Virus record (IMG/VR): IMGVR_UViG_3300031788_001698
Coordinates: 1-25,336 of that record
DNA length: 25,336 bases
Reading direction: 5' to 3' (one strand)
DNA from: a virus
The notes beneath the pieces were generated by a model. The model saw only the letters and a program-made list of their open reading frames with translations. It had not been told where the DNA came from and searched no databases. A program made the translations under genes and the position numbers. This document shows, piece by piece, positions 15,301 through 21,553 of the stretch. The number at the start of each line of letters is the position of its first letter. The first letter of the stretch is position 1.

Positions 15301-15595
15301 CTGGAATACAATGCAACCGCCGTCGAGCGGTAATCTGAATGCGTTCCTGGCCAACTACAAAGCCGCAGGCACGTACTTGCTTGCCCACTACGTGGACTCT
15401 CCGGAATCACCTGGCCTTGAACTGGTATTGGATGACGCCATATCTAAGCGAGAACTCCACCTGCGAGAGGCTTGGGAGATCGGCAGGAACGACCCCGAAA
15501 GTGTTGGCATCATGCTAAGCGACCACCCAATCATTCCGGTCGATCATCCGGATGCACCCGTTCTTGAACTACTCCGGCGGAAGCAAAAACGCTGA
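12302..15595 (+). CDS. 1097-residue protein: N-terminal restriction-endonuclease-like domain plus long helical repeat body
   Basis: Residues ~48-185 look like a PD-(D/E)xK fold: 'ENDFQHFARHLAEREVCPNL', then QTGPTGGGDSKVDAETYPV (D80, K82, D84, E86), the core strand WAFAFSAKEDW with the S-A-K118 signature, 'KIAQTGRGYSKAFFITNQ', and VRILDRTWILDKVF. Conserved-looking GGGD.K.D.E.Y and FSAK are the probable metal-binding and catalytic parts. Residues ~215-600 are alpha-helical with TPR-like pairs (AARMLLKRGAQQLDEDRPADAI, then 'RTIGRALAKLF'). The C-terminal ~450 residues are mixed and unrecognised. No ATPase motif is seen. The start has GAGG 6 bases upstream. It is a lone plus-strand gene between decayed DNA and the minus-strand module. 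Sensor (repeats) plus effector (nuclease) architecture fits an abortive-infection protein, which is inference. It could also be a type IV-like restriction enzyme. Confidence 0.75.
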   Translation: MSNPKQFSPREYLRARRPERFSDSIAEEKPILDRSMLEYHLHTLTSRSQENDFQHFARHLAEREVCPNLLPQTGPTGGGDSKVDAETYPVADGLSFVWYVGIGQEAASERWAFAFSAKEDWRTKVHSDIDKIAQTGRGYSKAFFITNQYVRDRSRAEVEDELRQKHGFDVRILDRTWILDKVFGGQHEQLAIQDLQIQTSARTQVRKGPHDLEREQDREEVETRINAASQNGHFGFQLVNDCAEAARLARGLERPRTEVDGLFQRAERAAHEYGNQHQELTVAYDKAWTAIFWYEDYALFNDLYGDAERYAGGTHNADELELLSNLWHVLYALVRTGKLDEAASNLNVRTDALLGELRRLGDEENWPSSALHARSLLLCMRIPLSSPDERAAVFREIDGVVRQSQGLIGFPLESLAEALTEMGKYLDSCPEYDELFATIVQVVSERKGDTAAARMLLKRGAQQLDEDRPADAIRTIGRALAKLFKYETRDDIVHALCLCGAAYERVGLLWAARGTTLAAASIATSASWSDAEVTPLQAACFNRMKWIELQLGRLPHILAWHELDRGSRFILAQQGYDRAALDIGKLDFDGILGILLLRTDLWGLKGLSAIPEVLDRLSLPCAAVSLEFALGYEEKLRSEFLGDDRDDDSLQDFFLRLRDQPAGKELPAGPMLCDGRTVVFSSIIFGCKVTAETDNELPCLALGESILAALESLLSTGTVDRMVAREPTLSIRVRKSDFCAESFEFNTDDRDGRPHAEVRCGTFDPARMSREMQGAIKGKLSDFIAYIMGRTFLFVDGEQAIVKLFRDDRALERALNFTSSFVTLGNVLGDSPRTDITMWSDSSAHDYPLLRSRQWDAGTIAGGDGGRSVEAEGSNEPRRKDAIEAISAGNIRHTDIGMVSLIRESLWNEAKWKGTAFGWSENDAMPPVLGPWFENAEAAKRIFALWRTEIGRVDTQELLRVAVIRGISQENANAYRVVLGVNPAAAMHKSGGRLAIMVSRWNTMQPPSSGNLNAFLANYKAAGTYLLAHYVDSPESPGLELVLDDAISKRELHLREAWEIGRNDPESVGIMLSDHPIIPVDHPDAPVLELLRRKQKR

Positions 15596-15826
15596 TGGCG
15601 TTGCTCCACCAACGCGGCGACGTGGTGCCGTAGAGTCCCGACTACTCGCCGCGGGTGAGACAAGCGAAGAAACCACGAATAAATGAGACTCGCGGCATTG
15701 CGGTGTCGTCGCCTGGCAGAGGCTTTCTTCTGACTGGCAATCGTAACGATGGCCCTCGGGGCAGCATTCCCGAAAACCATCGGCGCTCCGAAGTCCCCGC
15801 CCAACAACACGCCGGCCGGCTGATAG
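15596..15826. other. Convergent intergenic region with a small hairpin after the 12302 gene
   Basis: GCGTTG (15598-15603) pairs with CAACGC (15610-15615) 2 bases after the TGA of the large gene; no T-run follows. GCCGGCCGGC near 15813 is self-complementary. The rest has no convincing gene; a minus-strand open frame running through it looks like chance. This is the boundary between cargo and backbone. Confidence 0.4.
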
Positions 15827-16117
15827 CTAGCGTTTCTTCTTCGATCCCGGCTTCGGTTCCGCCTCGGCTTTCATCGCGGCCGTGACGCTTCGCGTCTCCG
15901 CGATGATCGCCGACATGGCCTCGTTCCACGCCTGGGCATCCAGCAAACGGAGCGGACTCACCATCGAGGTGCCGGTGAAGGTAATCCGCACTTCGGAACC
16001 CTTCCCCGGTTTGTAGACGGCAATCTCGGACTTGATGGCTAACGCCGCATTTGCACCAGAAAAAGGGCGTGCCGTCAGACGCACGCCCCAATCGAAGACT
16101 TCACGTTCAACAGCCAT
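15827..16117 (-). CDS. Small unknown backbone protein, 96 residues
   Basis: MAVEREVFDWGVRLTARPF is followed by IAVYKPGKGSEVRITFTGTS, a beta-rich start, then a helix (LDAQAWNEAMSAIIAETRSV) and a basic tail ending GSKKKR. I do not recognise the family. GAGGA lies 8 bases before the ATG, and the gene follows the 92-residue gene by 1 base, so it is the last member of the minus-strand module operon. The basic tail hints at nucleic-acid contact. Confidence 0.65.
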   Translation of the reverse strand: MAVEREVFDWGVRLTARPFSGANAALAIKSEIAVYKPGKGSEVRITFTGTSMVSPLRLLDAQAWNEAMSAIIAETRSVTAAMKAEAEPKPGSKKKR

Positions 16118-16118
16118 G

Positions 16119-16397
16119 TCAGTATTCCTCGGGCAACAAGATGGTAGTGGCCGACCGATCAGCCTCCGTTATGATCCAGATTCTCGTGCCCGTGTCAAGA
16201 GTGTACGCGCTCAGCAGGCGTTCGCCCTGGGCGATGGCATCATCGTTGGCCTGACGGTCGGCGGCGGCCACCTGGCCCCAATCGCCGGCAGCGTGCCGCA
16301 GGATGAAATCGACCGGCTTCTGCCCGGCCTCGGTCAACTTCGCCAAGGCCCCGGGTGTAGCGACCAACTTGCCCAGCGCAAACATCGGGTTGCTCAT
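16119..16397 (-). CDS. Small mobile-element protein with GDWG...WIITEADRS...TTILLPEEY motif
   Basis: The 92-residue product starts MSNPMFALGKLVATPGALAK. Its second half, HAAGDWGQVAAADRQAND then GERLLSAYTLDTGTRIWI and ITEADRSATTILLPEEY, is a family I recognise from plasmids, ICEs and phages. Database copies are often auto-labelled 'type I restriction endonuclease subunit M' with no basis in sequence: there is no SAM-binding or (N/D)PPY motif here. The true function is unknown. AGGA lies about 9 bases before ATG 16397; longer open frames (to 16754) overlap the preceding gene and are not credible. It sits in a tight operon. Confidence 0.85.
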   Translation of the reverse strand: MSNPMFALGKLVATPGALAKLTEAGQKPVDFILRHAAGDWGQVAAADRQANDDAIAQGERLLSAYTLDTGTRIWIITEADRSATTILLPEEY

Positions 16398-16419
16398 GGT
16401 TATAGTCCTGTATTCAGAT

Positions 16420-16935
16420 TCATCGCCGGCCGCGCAAATAGATCGGGTCAAACAGCCGCTTGAGGATCGTGCAGGCATAGATCGAGGCGTCACGGTCCGG
16501 CTGGTAGACCACCCAGTCTGGCGACTCGGCGGCCGGGCACCAAACGTAACGAGGCGGATCGGCCGCAGTCCAGACCATCCCGCGGGCCTCGGCCGCCGCA
16601 CGCAGATGCCGTGTCGTAAAGTCCACGATTTCCTGGCGGTCCAGGATGCCGACCCAGACGTGCATTTCCGGCAGATTGCCCAGGGCCACCGACAAGGCAC
16701 TTTCCAGGTCAGTCGGCGTCCACATGTAGGCAAAGTGCGTGTCGATCTGGCCATCGTCCTCCTCGCGGCGGACCCGCGGCCATTGGAGCGAGCCGGCCTG
16801 AATCACGGCCCGCAGTCCGTGCCGCCACAAGATGGTGGCCGTGTGGTGGGCGTAATAGAGGCACTGACCCGGCTGGTCTTCCAGCCGGCCGATCTGCCGC
16901 TCGATCTCGGCGATAATTTTGCCTCGTTTTCCCAT
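16420..16935 (-). CDS. Transglutaminase/papain-like protein with Cys-His-Asp triad
   Basis: The 171-residue product has C25 in QPGQCLYYAHHTATILWRHG heading a helix, H92 in NLPEMHVWVGIL, and D105 in QEIVDFTT, spaced as in the transglutaminase-like/papain fold (Cys, then His, then Asp). 'RAVIQAGSLQWPRV' between them fits the connecting strand. Members of this fold may be peptidases, amide hydrolases or acyl transferases; substrate is unknown. The ATG shares a base with the preceding small gene's stop (TGATG). Neighbours are the GHKL-like ATPase and other unknown small proteins, so it belongs to the DNA-processing module operon rather than to lysis. Confidence 0.65.
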   Translation of the reverse strand: MGKRGKIIAEIERQIGRLEDQPGQCLYYAHHTATILWRHGLRAVIQAGSLQWPRVRREEDDGQIDTHFAYMWTPTDLESALSVALGNLPEMHVWVGILDRQEIVDFTTRHLRAAAEARGMVWTAADPPRYVWCPAAESPDWVVYQPDRDASIYACTILKRLFDPIYLRGRR

Positions 16936-17045
16936 CAGTGGTCGATCCTCACGGGTATGACTCGGGCCACTGGACCCTGCTCTTGTCGATCGAGAACGCC
17001 TGCCCGCAGGTCGGCGAGGACCGCCTCGTCCTGTTCAGCCGTCAT
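16935..17045 (-). CDS. 36-residue small protein linked by overlaps to both neighbours
   Basis: ATG 17045 opens MTAEQDEAVLADLRAGVLDR and then QEQGPVARVIPVRIDH, ending in TGA whose A starts the next gene's ATG (TGATG). Its 5' end overlaps the previous gene's last codons. The helix-then-strand composition and the tight end-to-end packing make a real gene likely. No strong Shine-Dalgarno is seen; re-initiation from the upstream gene is probable. It has no known relatives to my knowledge. Confidence 0.55.
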   Translation of the reverse strand: MTAEQDEAVLADLRAGVLDRQEQGPVARVIPVRIDH

Positions 17046-17379
17046 GTTCATGGACTGCCTGCAACATGGGATCAAGGCGGGTTATGCCGCCGTCGTGATG
17101 CCGGACATAGTTGTACACGCGGGGACGCTTCTTGCCGGAAGGCAAGGTCTCGATGTAGTTTTCCATCTTCCGGTGGAAGTCTCGCTCCTCTTTCTCGGTC
17201 AAGACCCGGCTGTCGAAGCCGAAGGACGCCACCCGGCCGATCTCGATGCCCTGCTCTTGGACCTGTGCCCACAAGTCGAGCACGGCCAGGCAGTAGTCCC
17301 GCTCCCGCTCATTGTGGCGGATGCGGTCGATCACGTCTCGGGCAGTCTCGGCGGTTGCACACATCATTTGATTATGCAT
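17035..17379 (-). CDS. Unknown 114-residue helical protein
   Basis: Helical and charged (TARDVIDRIRHNERERDYCL, 'LTEKEERDFHRKMENYIETL'), with a C-terminal 'RPRVYNYVRHHDGGITRLD' segment. No family recognised. The start is uncertain: ATG 17379 lies 22 bases after the GHKL-like gene's stop; ATGs at 17367 and 17364 are alternatives and none has a clear ribosome-binding site. A TTG at 17421 would overlap the previous gene. It is cotranscribed with the GHKL-like gene. Confidence 0.6.
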   Translation of the reverse strand: MHNQMMCATAETARDVIDRIRHNERERDYCLAVLDLWAQVQEQGIEIGRVASFGFDSRVLTEKEERDFHRKMENYIETLPSGKKRPRVYNYVRHHDGGITRLDPMLQAVHEHDG

Positions 17380-17401
17380 CAGAAGTGGTGAAATGTAAAG
17401 G

Positions 17402-18829
17402 TCAGGCCAAAGCCTCCACAACCATGCGGAACGCGAAATCCTGCAAGTCGCGTGAGTTGTCGCTGGCTTTCGTGACCCAATGGATACACTCTTCCAGGGC
17501 CGTCTTCAACAATGGCTTGCTGCGGTCGCTCGCCTGGTCGTCGGCAATGTAAACGCCCGTGTCGTCGCAGAACCCGAGAATCCGCGTGCCACCGTTCATC
17601 ACGTCGCGGAAGCAACCGACCGGCGGCTTCTCCATGTCATTGGTCAGCTTGTAAAGCGTCAGCCAACCCCACACTTCCTCGACAGCCGCCAGGGCCACGG
17701 CGGTGGCCGGCATGATTTCGTGCCCCTTCTTCTCCGTCTCCGTAAGCACCTTGGCATCGGTCCTGACGCCGAAGCGGGCGGCGGCCTCCACGATGTTGCT
17801 GGCCTTGATGGACTTGACGGCGTAGCCCTTCCGCCCCACAAACTCGGCGATGGTGGCGGAAGGACCGCACATCACGGCATCCGCCGCCACGGCCTGCCAC
17901 GCCGTCTGCCACGCCTGCTGCTGCTCTTCCTTCGGCGTCTCCCATGACGGGCAGATGTAGTGCGGGTCCAGGCTGGACTCGTAGGCTGGCTTCTGATCGA
18001 CCAGGGTCTTGAACAGCGGGACCAACTCGGAGACCGACGCCTTGCGGTACAGTTTGGCGATGGCCGCCTTGATGGTATAGTCGCTGCTGTTGCGGCACTC
18101 GTCGATCTGCAACTCGTCTTGCTTGAAGTTATAGTCGTAAACCGACTCGTCGGTGTTCTCTTCGATCTCGCGGACATAGACGCCGGCCCGGTAGATCACG
18201 GCCGACTTCTTGCCGTTCAGGTTTCGCTCGGCCTTAGACAGAAACGACTTCCTGACCTGCGAGGGATCGGACGAGAAATGCAGGAAGCGATTGGGCAACT
18301 GGTCCAGGTACCGCTGCACCTCGTCGTTCATCTCGACATAGACGCGGGTGTAGCCGTCCTTGGCCTTGATCTTCTCGTCGCAGACCGGGGAGACAAGCAG
18401 CCGTCCGTCGAGCATCGCCGGGCAGAACTCGCCGTTCTCCTCCCGCAGCGTTCGGTCGATGGCGTTGCTGATGAACTCCCGCAGGGCCATGCCCAGGTCG
18501 GTCCAGTCGATTGCGCCAAAATCGAGCACCCACCCCAAGTCGATGGACCGGGTGGACGTGCCGCCCATCTTGCACATGACCCGCTTTACCAGTTTGCGAA
18601 TCAGGCCGTCGTCGATCTCGTCGTCCCTGGTCTGGAAGTCCAGCCGGGTCTTGCCGCAGTAGACAATGACCTTGAGGCCGGCACGCAGGAGCACGTTGAT
18701 GGCGTGCTTGTTGCCGGAGCCGAACTGACCGATTGCGCCTTCCACGCCGCAGCCGCGGGTGGTCGAGACGCCCAGCAGGGTGAAACCTTCGATCGGGGCC
18801 ACACCAGGATTCTGAACGAGCAGGTACAT
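17402..18829 (-). CDS. GHKL-like ATPase with apparently permuted nucleotide-binding boxes
   Basis: The 475-residue protein opens with MYLLVQNPGVAPIEGFTLLG, where N-P-G-V-A could play the G1 (DxGxG) part, then VSTTRGC and IGQFGSGNKHAINVLLRAG (G34-G39), a good G2 box. The N-box-like helix MALREFISNAID (E118, N122, D125) comes after it, at 114-125. In ordinary GHKL proteins (Hsp90, GyrB, MutL, Topo VI-B, MORC) the N-box comes first, so the domain looks circularly permuted. The C-terminal half (Toprim- and kinase-free) has 'MEKPPVGCFRDVMNGGTRILGF' and a helical 'LLKTALEECIHWVTKASDNSRDLQDF' end. A clear promoter lies upstream. GAGAG is 8 bases before the ATG. It heads the left part of the module operon. 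ATP-binding is predicted; a DNA clamp or chaperone role is inference. Confidence 0.7.
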   Translation of the reverse strand: MYLLVQNPGVAPIEGFTLLGVSTTRGCGVEGAIGQFGSGNKHAINVLLRAGLKVIVYCGKTRLDFQTRDDEIDDGLIRKLVKRVMCKMGGTSTRSIDLGWVLDFGAIDWTDLGMALREFISNAIDRTLREENGEFCPAMLDGRLLVSPVCDEKIKAKDGYTRVYVEMNDEVQRYLDQLPNRFLHFSSDPSQVRKSFLSKAERNLNGKKSAVIYRAGVYVREIEENTDESVYDYNFKQDELQIDECRNSSDYTIKAAIAKLYRKASVSELVPLFKTLVDQKPAYESSLDPHYICPSWETPKEEQQQAWQTAWQAVAADAVMCGPSATIAEFVGRKGYAVKSIKASNIVEAAARFGVRTDAKVLTETEKKGHEIMPATAVALAAVEEVWGWLTLYKLTNDMEKPPVGCFRDVMNGGTRILGFCDDTGVYIADDQASDRSKPLLKTALEECIHWVTKASDNSRDLQDFAFRMVVEALA

Positions 18830-18876
18830 GGGTCGTCTCTCAAGGGTGCGTTATCGTGATTGCCTCAACTAGAGTA

Positions 18877-18904
18877 AGCATACCACAAAATTGCTGAATG
18901 TCAA
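18877..18904 (-). promoter_or_regulatory. Promoter for the GHKL operon
   Basis: On the minus strand TTGACA (18904-18899), a 16-base spacer, then TATGCT (18882-18877), the latter preceded by TGG, an extended -10 (TGn). Transcription would start near 18870, leaving a leader of about 40 bases before ATG 18829. It is the best promoter in the window. Confidence 0.65.
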
Positions 18905-19085
18905 ATCGGCACGGCGAGATTCTGCTGCGATCGCGGTAGCCGCGTGTCCCACTTTCATGTCGCGGTAACATCGCGGGCGTAAGGACAAATTCGACGGCCG
19001 CCTTCGAGCACCGAGTCGGTTTGCGCGCCTCGGCCGCCTCTTCCTCAGCCACGGTACAGCCTCCGGTTGACCGCAATCGACTCCA

Positions 19086-19114
19086 TTGCGGCACTACTTG
19101 GGGTGCGGTAGAAT
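19086..19114 (+). promoter_or_regulatory. Promoter for the plus-strand nuclease operon
   Basis: TTGCGG at 19086-19091, a 17-base spacer, and TAGAAT at 19109-19114 (5 of 6 to TATAAT). The leader to ATG 19177 is about 55 bases and ends with AGG 9-10 bases before the start. Confidence 0.45.
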
Positions 19115-19176
19115 GACGCACAAACTCCACCAATGAGCCACAGGAACGCTGTAACGCTTGATGTAGGTTATTCACC

Positions 19177-21456
19177 ATGCCACCGAAAGCTCTCCCCAAG
19201 GTCCCGCAGCGTTGCAGCGCCCCGAACTTGGAACGGTGGGCCTTGTCGCAGATTGCCGCAGGCTTTCCCCCGGAATTCGTAAGGAGCGTACTAGATGACA
19301 GCAGCTCGAACCGCATCAAGGCCGGAATGCGGGACAAAGCGTCCGAAAACTTGCGTACAGTTGCTCACAAGCTATGGGAGAGACGGTCGAAGCGGATTAG
19401 CAAGGCATACATGCTAGAAAAGGCAGGTAAGCGAGCCGAAGCCGTTCGGATTCTGGAACGCCTAGTTGCCGAGAAAGATATCGAAGGCTCGGCTGCCTCA
19501 AACTTGATCGACATGTACAAACGAGATGGCCGCGTGCAAGAGGCGATTACCCTTTGTAGGCAGCAGATTTGTTTGCTAACGGAGGCCGCCGAGAACGAGT
19601 GGTGTGTGCCATGTCAGCTTGGGGAGCCATATTACCGACGCAACTTAGAGACTCTTCAACGACAGTTGTCTGCTGATCCCCAGTTGAGCAATCTTCCATC
19701 GGTTTTCCCCACTTGTAACGGAGCCTGGATATTTCTCGGATGCCGTAATGCCTCGGTCGCCGCTCTTTGCTCGTCTCGTGGTGGTATTCGGGTTGCGTGG
19801 CCGGAGCTGGGCGATTTGTCTTCGCTCACCGTGGACTCCCTGGGTACTACGGTCGCGGCTGTCTTTCGGTCTCGGGGGATAAGCTTCTTACGTCGAACTG
19901 TTCTCGATGTCGGGGCGTTTCGTTTTGGGATGCGGGTGAATGACCCCGTTCTTTCTTATGTGCGAAAGGACGATTGGTGGCTGCTCGGGAGAGTCATAGG
20001 CGACTACGAGTACGATCCCGCAGGAGATCCGGCCAAGCCCCATTTCCGAGCGGTGGATTGGGGAAAACCCATTTTCGATCGCAGTATCCCGGGTGAAATC
20101 CGAAAACGGCTTAGGAGGTTCCAGTCCATAAGAGATATCGGCACGTCGCTCTGGAACGGCCTTTCGGCGACGGCTGGAGAACACGCAACGGCGCAGACGG
20201 GGACAACTGTCCCTCCGTGGGAGGGGGGCCGCCGGACAGGGAATGCCCCGGAGGCCGATCGGGAGCGATTTCTCAAGAGCTTCATCGCCGCTGCCGAGCA
20301 AGGCGAATACCTTGATGTCCAAGGGAACGGGAGTTACGTCGGCGCTTACGAATCCCACGTCATCCAAGCGTGCCGCAAGGCGAACGACCCCGAGACGCTG
20401 GTAACGAAGCTTGAGCAATTGAGGCGGGCTTATCCGCAGTTTGAGTCGGTGCAGGTTGGCATCAACTGCTACTTAGGCGAGTTTCTCTGGTGGCGAGGGG
20501 ATTTCGAGCGCGCCTGGCAGTACAAGCGGCGCTATGCCGTCTGGGTCAGTACCGTGCTGGACATCAGAAATAAATGCCAAGACACACGGCTGGACGGCTC
20601 GGACATTCTCGCCATTTCTGGCAAAGGATATCTCCAATCCATTGGATTAAATCAAATCGATGAGGTACGCCAGCAGCTTACGGTGATGAGCGACGAGTTG
20701 TACAACAAATGCCAGAGAAACTGCATCACCGACTTCTGCTCGAAGTTCGATATGTTTTCGTTACGCACCGCCGATTTCGAGATGCTTCAAGAAATGTGCG
20801 GCGACAGGTCTGATTTCGAGCGACTACGAAAGCTCTACGGCACCGGCCCGGATGACCCGGAGAATTATAGCGACTGCTACAAAGGCGGTATTCGGTATCG
20901 GGAGCCGATTTACTTTTTTGGTCGAAGGGGAAAGCACATGAAGCTCATCCGAGAGACTATGGTTCCACCGGTCGTCCGTCTGGCAGCGGGTTGTATAACA
21001 GGGAAGATGGTGCAAGAAGCTGAAGCCCAGGTTCGACAGCGAATGGGCGTTCCGCCCGTGGGCGAAGGGTGGGTCAGTGAGACCGTCCTTTTCCGTGCAA
21101 TACAACGGGCTTTCCCAGATACCAAGGTCGTCCAGCATTGGCGTGCCGATTGGCTGGGGCAGCAGCATCTCGACATCTTCATTCCTGCATTACGTGTTGC
21201 TGTTGAATACCAGGGTGCCCAACACTTCGCGCCGGTTGACCGGTTTGGTGGGCAAGCGGGTTTCGTGGCCACACAAGAACGGGATCGGCAAAAGGCAAAA
21301 TGCTGCCGAAACCAAGGCGTGAAGCTGATTTATGCGATGCCCGACGCACCCGTCGCAAACGTCGTTGCTGACATTAGAATCGCCGCCGGTTTTGGATTAT
21401 CGGCCGAGAACGCTAGTTTACAACACAAGGAGGCAGGGTATGAACGTCGGACGTAA
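19177..21456 (+). CDS. 759-residue multidomain protein with C-terminal Vsr/DUF559-like nuclease
   Basis: Residues ~70-140 form TPR-like helices (ISKAYMLEKAGKRAEAVRIL, 'SNLIDMYKRDGRVQEAITLC'). Residues ~264-305 read DDWWLLGRVIGDYEYDP, then PHFRAVDWGKPIFDRSIP, matching the 'IGxVxGdYxY...HxRxVxW' segment found in several Mrr/McrB-type restriction proteins. Residues ~360-600 are helical and Cys-containing. Residues 630-725 are a PD-(D/E)xK-type domain: E635 in WVSETVLF, 'VVQHWRADWLGQQHLDIFIP' (D666), RVAVEYQGAQHF (E677, Q679), then 'TQERDRQKAKCCRNQGVKLIY' (D703, K706), as in Vsr/DUF559 nucleases. Thus recognition plus nuclease parts, with no ATPase. The ATG at 19177 follows AGG. It overlaps the 37-residue gene by 17 bases, forming a three-gene operon. 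Restriction or phage defence is the likely role, unproven. Confidence 0.75.
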   Translation: MPPKALPKVPQRCSAPNLERWALSQIAAGFPPEFVRSVLDDSSSNRIKAGMRDKASENLRTVAHKLWERRSKRISKAYMLEKAGKRAEAVRILERLVAEKDIEGSAASNLIDMYKRDGRVQEAITLCRQQICLLTEAAENEWCVPCQLGEPYYRRNLETLQRQLSADPQLSNLPSVFPTCNGAWIFLGCRNASVAALCSSRGGIRVAWPELGDLSSLTVDSLGTTVAAVFRSRGISFLRRTVLDVGAFRFGMRVNDPVLSYVRKDDWWLLGRVIGDYEYDPAGDPAKPHFRAVDWGKPIFDRSIPGEIRKRLRRFQSIRDIGTSLWNGLSATAGEHATAQTGTTVPPWEGGRRTGNAPEADRERFLKSFIAAAEQGEYLDVQGNGSYVGAYESHVIQACRKANDPETLVTKLEQLRRAYPQFESVQVGINCYLGEFLWWRGDFERAWQYKRRYAVWVSTVLDIRNKCQDTRLDGSDILAISGKGYLQSIGLNQIDEVRQQLTVMSDELYNKCQRNCITDFCSKFDMFSLRTADFEMLQEMCGDRSDFERLRKLYGTGPDDPENYSDCYKGGIRYREPIYFFGRRGKHMKLIRETMVPPVVRLAAGCITGKMVQEAEAQVRQRMGVPPVGEGWVSETVLFRAIQRAFPDTKVVQHWRADWLGQQHLDIFIPALRVAVEYQGAQHFAPVDRFGGQAGFVATQERDRQKAKCCRNQGVKLIYAMPDAPVANVVADIRIAAGFGLSAENASLQHKEAGYERRT

Positions 21457-21553
21457 ACAGGGATCGCCACCGATCCATTCGTCGGCTAGGAACATCCTTG
21501 TGTCCAACAAGACCATAACGCCGTGCGTGACGCCCTTGAGGAATCCAGCGTGA
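21440..21553 (+). CDS. 37-residue small protein with a strong ribosome-binding site
   Basis: An AAGGAGG sits 6 bases before ATG 21440, the best Shine-Dalgarno in this operon. The product reads MNVGRKQGSPPIHSSARNIL and then VSNKTITPCVTPLRNPA; basic, no motif. Its start overlaps the nuclease gene's end by 17 bases and its stop overlaps the next gene's start as GTGA. It could be a leader peptide that couples translation, or a small antitoxin/immunity-like partner; nothing decides between them. Confidence 0.55.
   Translation: MNVGRKQGSPPIHSSARNILVSNKTITPCVTPLRNPA

Larger units (their letters stand above)
18830..19176. other. Divergent intergenic region with two opposed promoters
   Basis: This 347-base gap separates the minus-strand GHKL operon from the plus-strand cargo operon. 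It holds both promoters listed separately and a pair of direct TCGCGGTARC-type repeats (18931-18940 and 18960-18969) that might bind a regulator. No gene is convincing in it. Confidence 0.55.

Noticed and set aside
15642-15826. Minus-strand open frame ending ...MPRVSFIRGFFACLTRGE in the convergent gap
   Set aside because: It is an extension of a shadow frame of the 96-residue gene with no start of its own; no family is recognised.
16119-16397. Label 'type I restriction endonuclease subunit M' for the 92-residue protein
   Set aside because: No SAM-binding FxGxG or (N/D)PPY motif and far too short; the label is a known database propagation problem for this family.
19010-19020. ACCGAGTCGGT, resembling the last stem of a Cas9 tracrRNA
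   Set aside because: It is an 11-base palindrome only, with no Cas genes, repeat array or matching anti-repeat nearby; coincidence.
18840-19337. 165-residue minus-strand frame across the divergent control region
   Set aside because: It would run antisense through the start of the plus-strand nuclease gene and over both promoters; no ribosome-binding site and no domain pattern.
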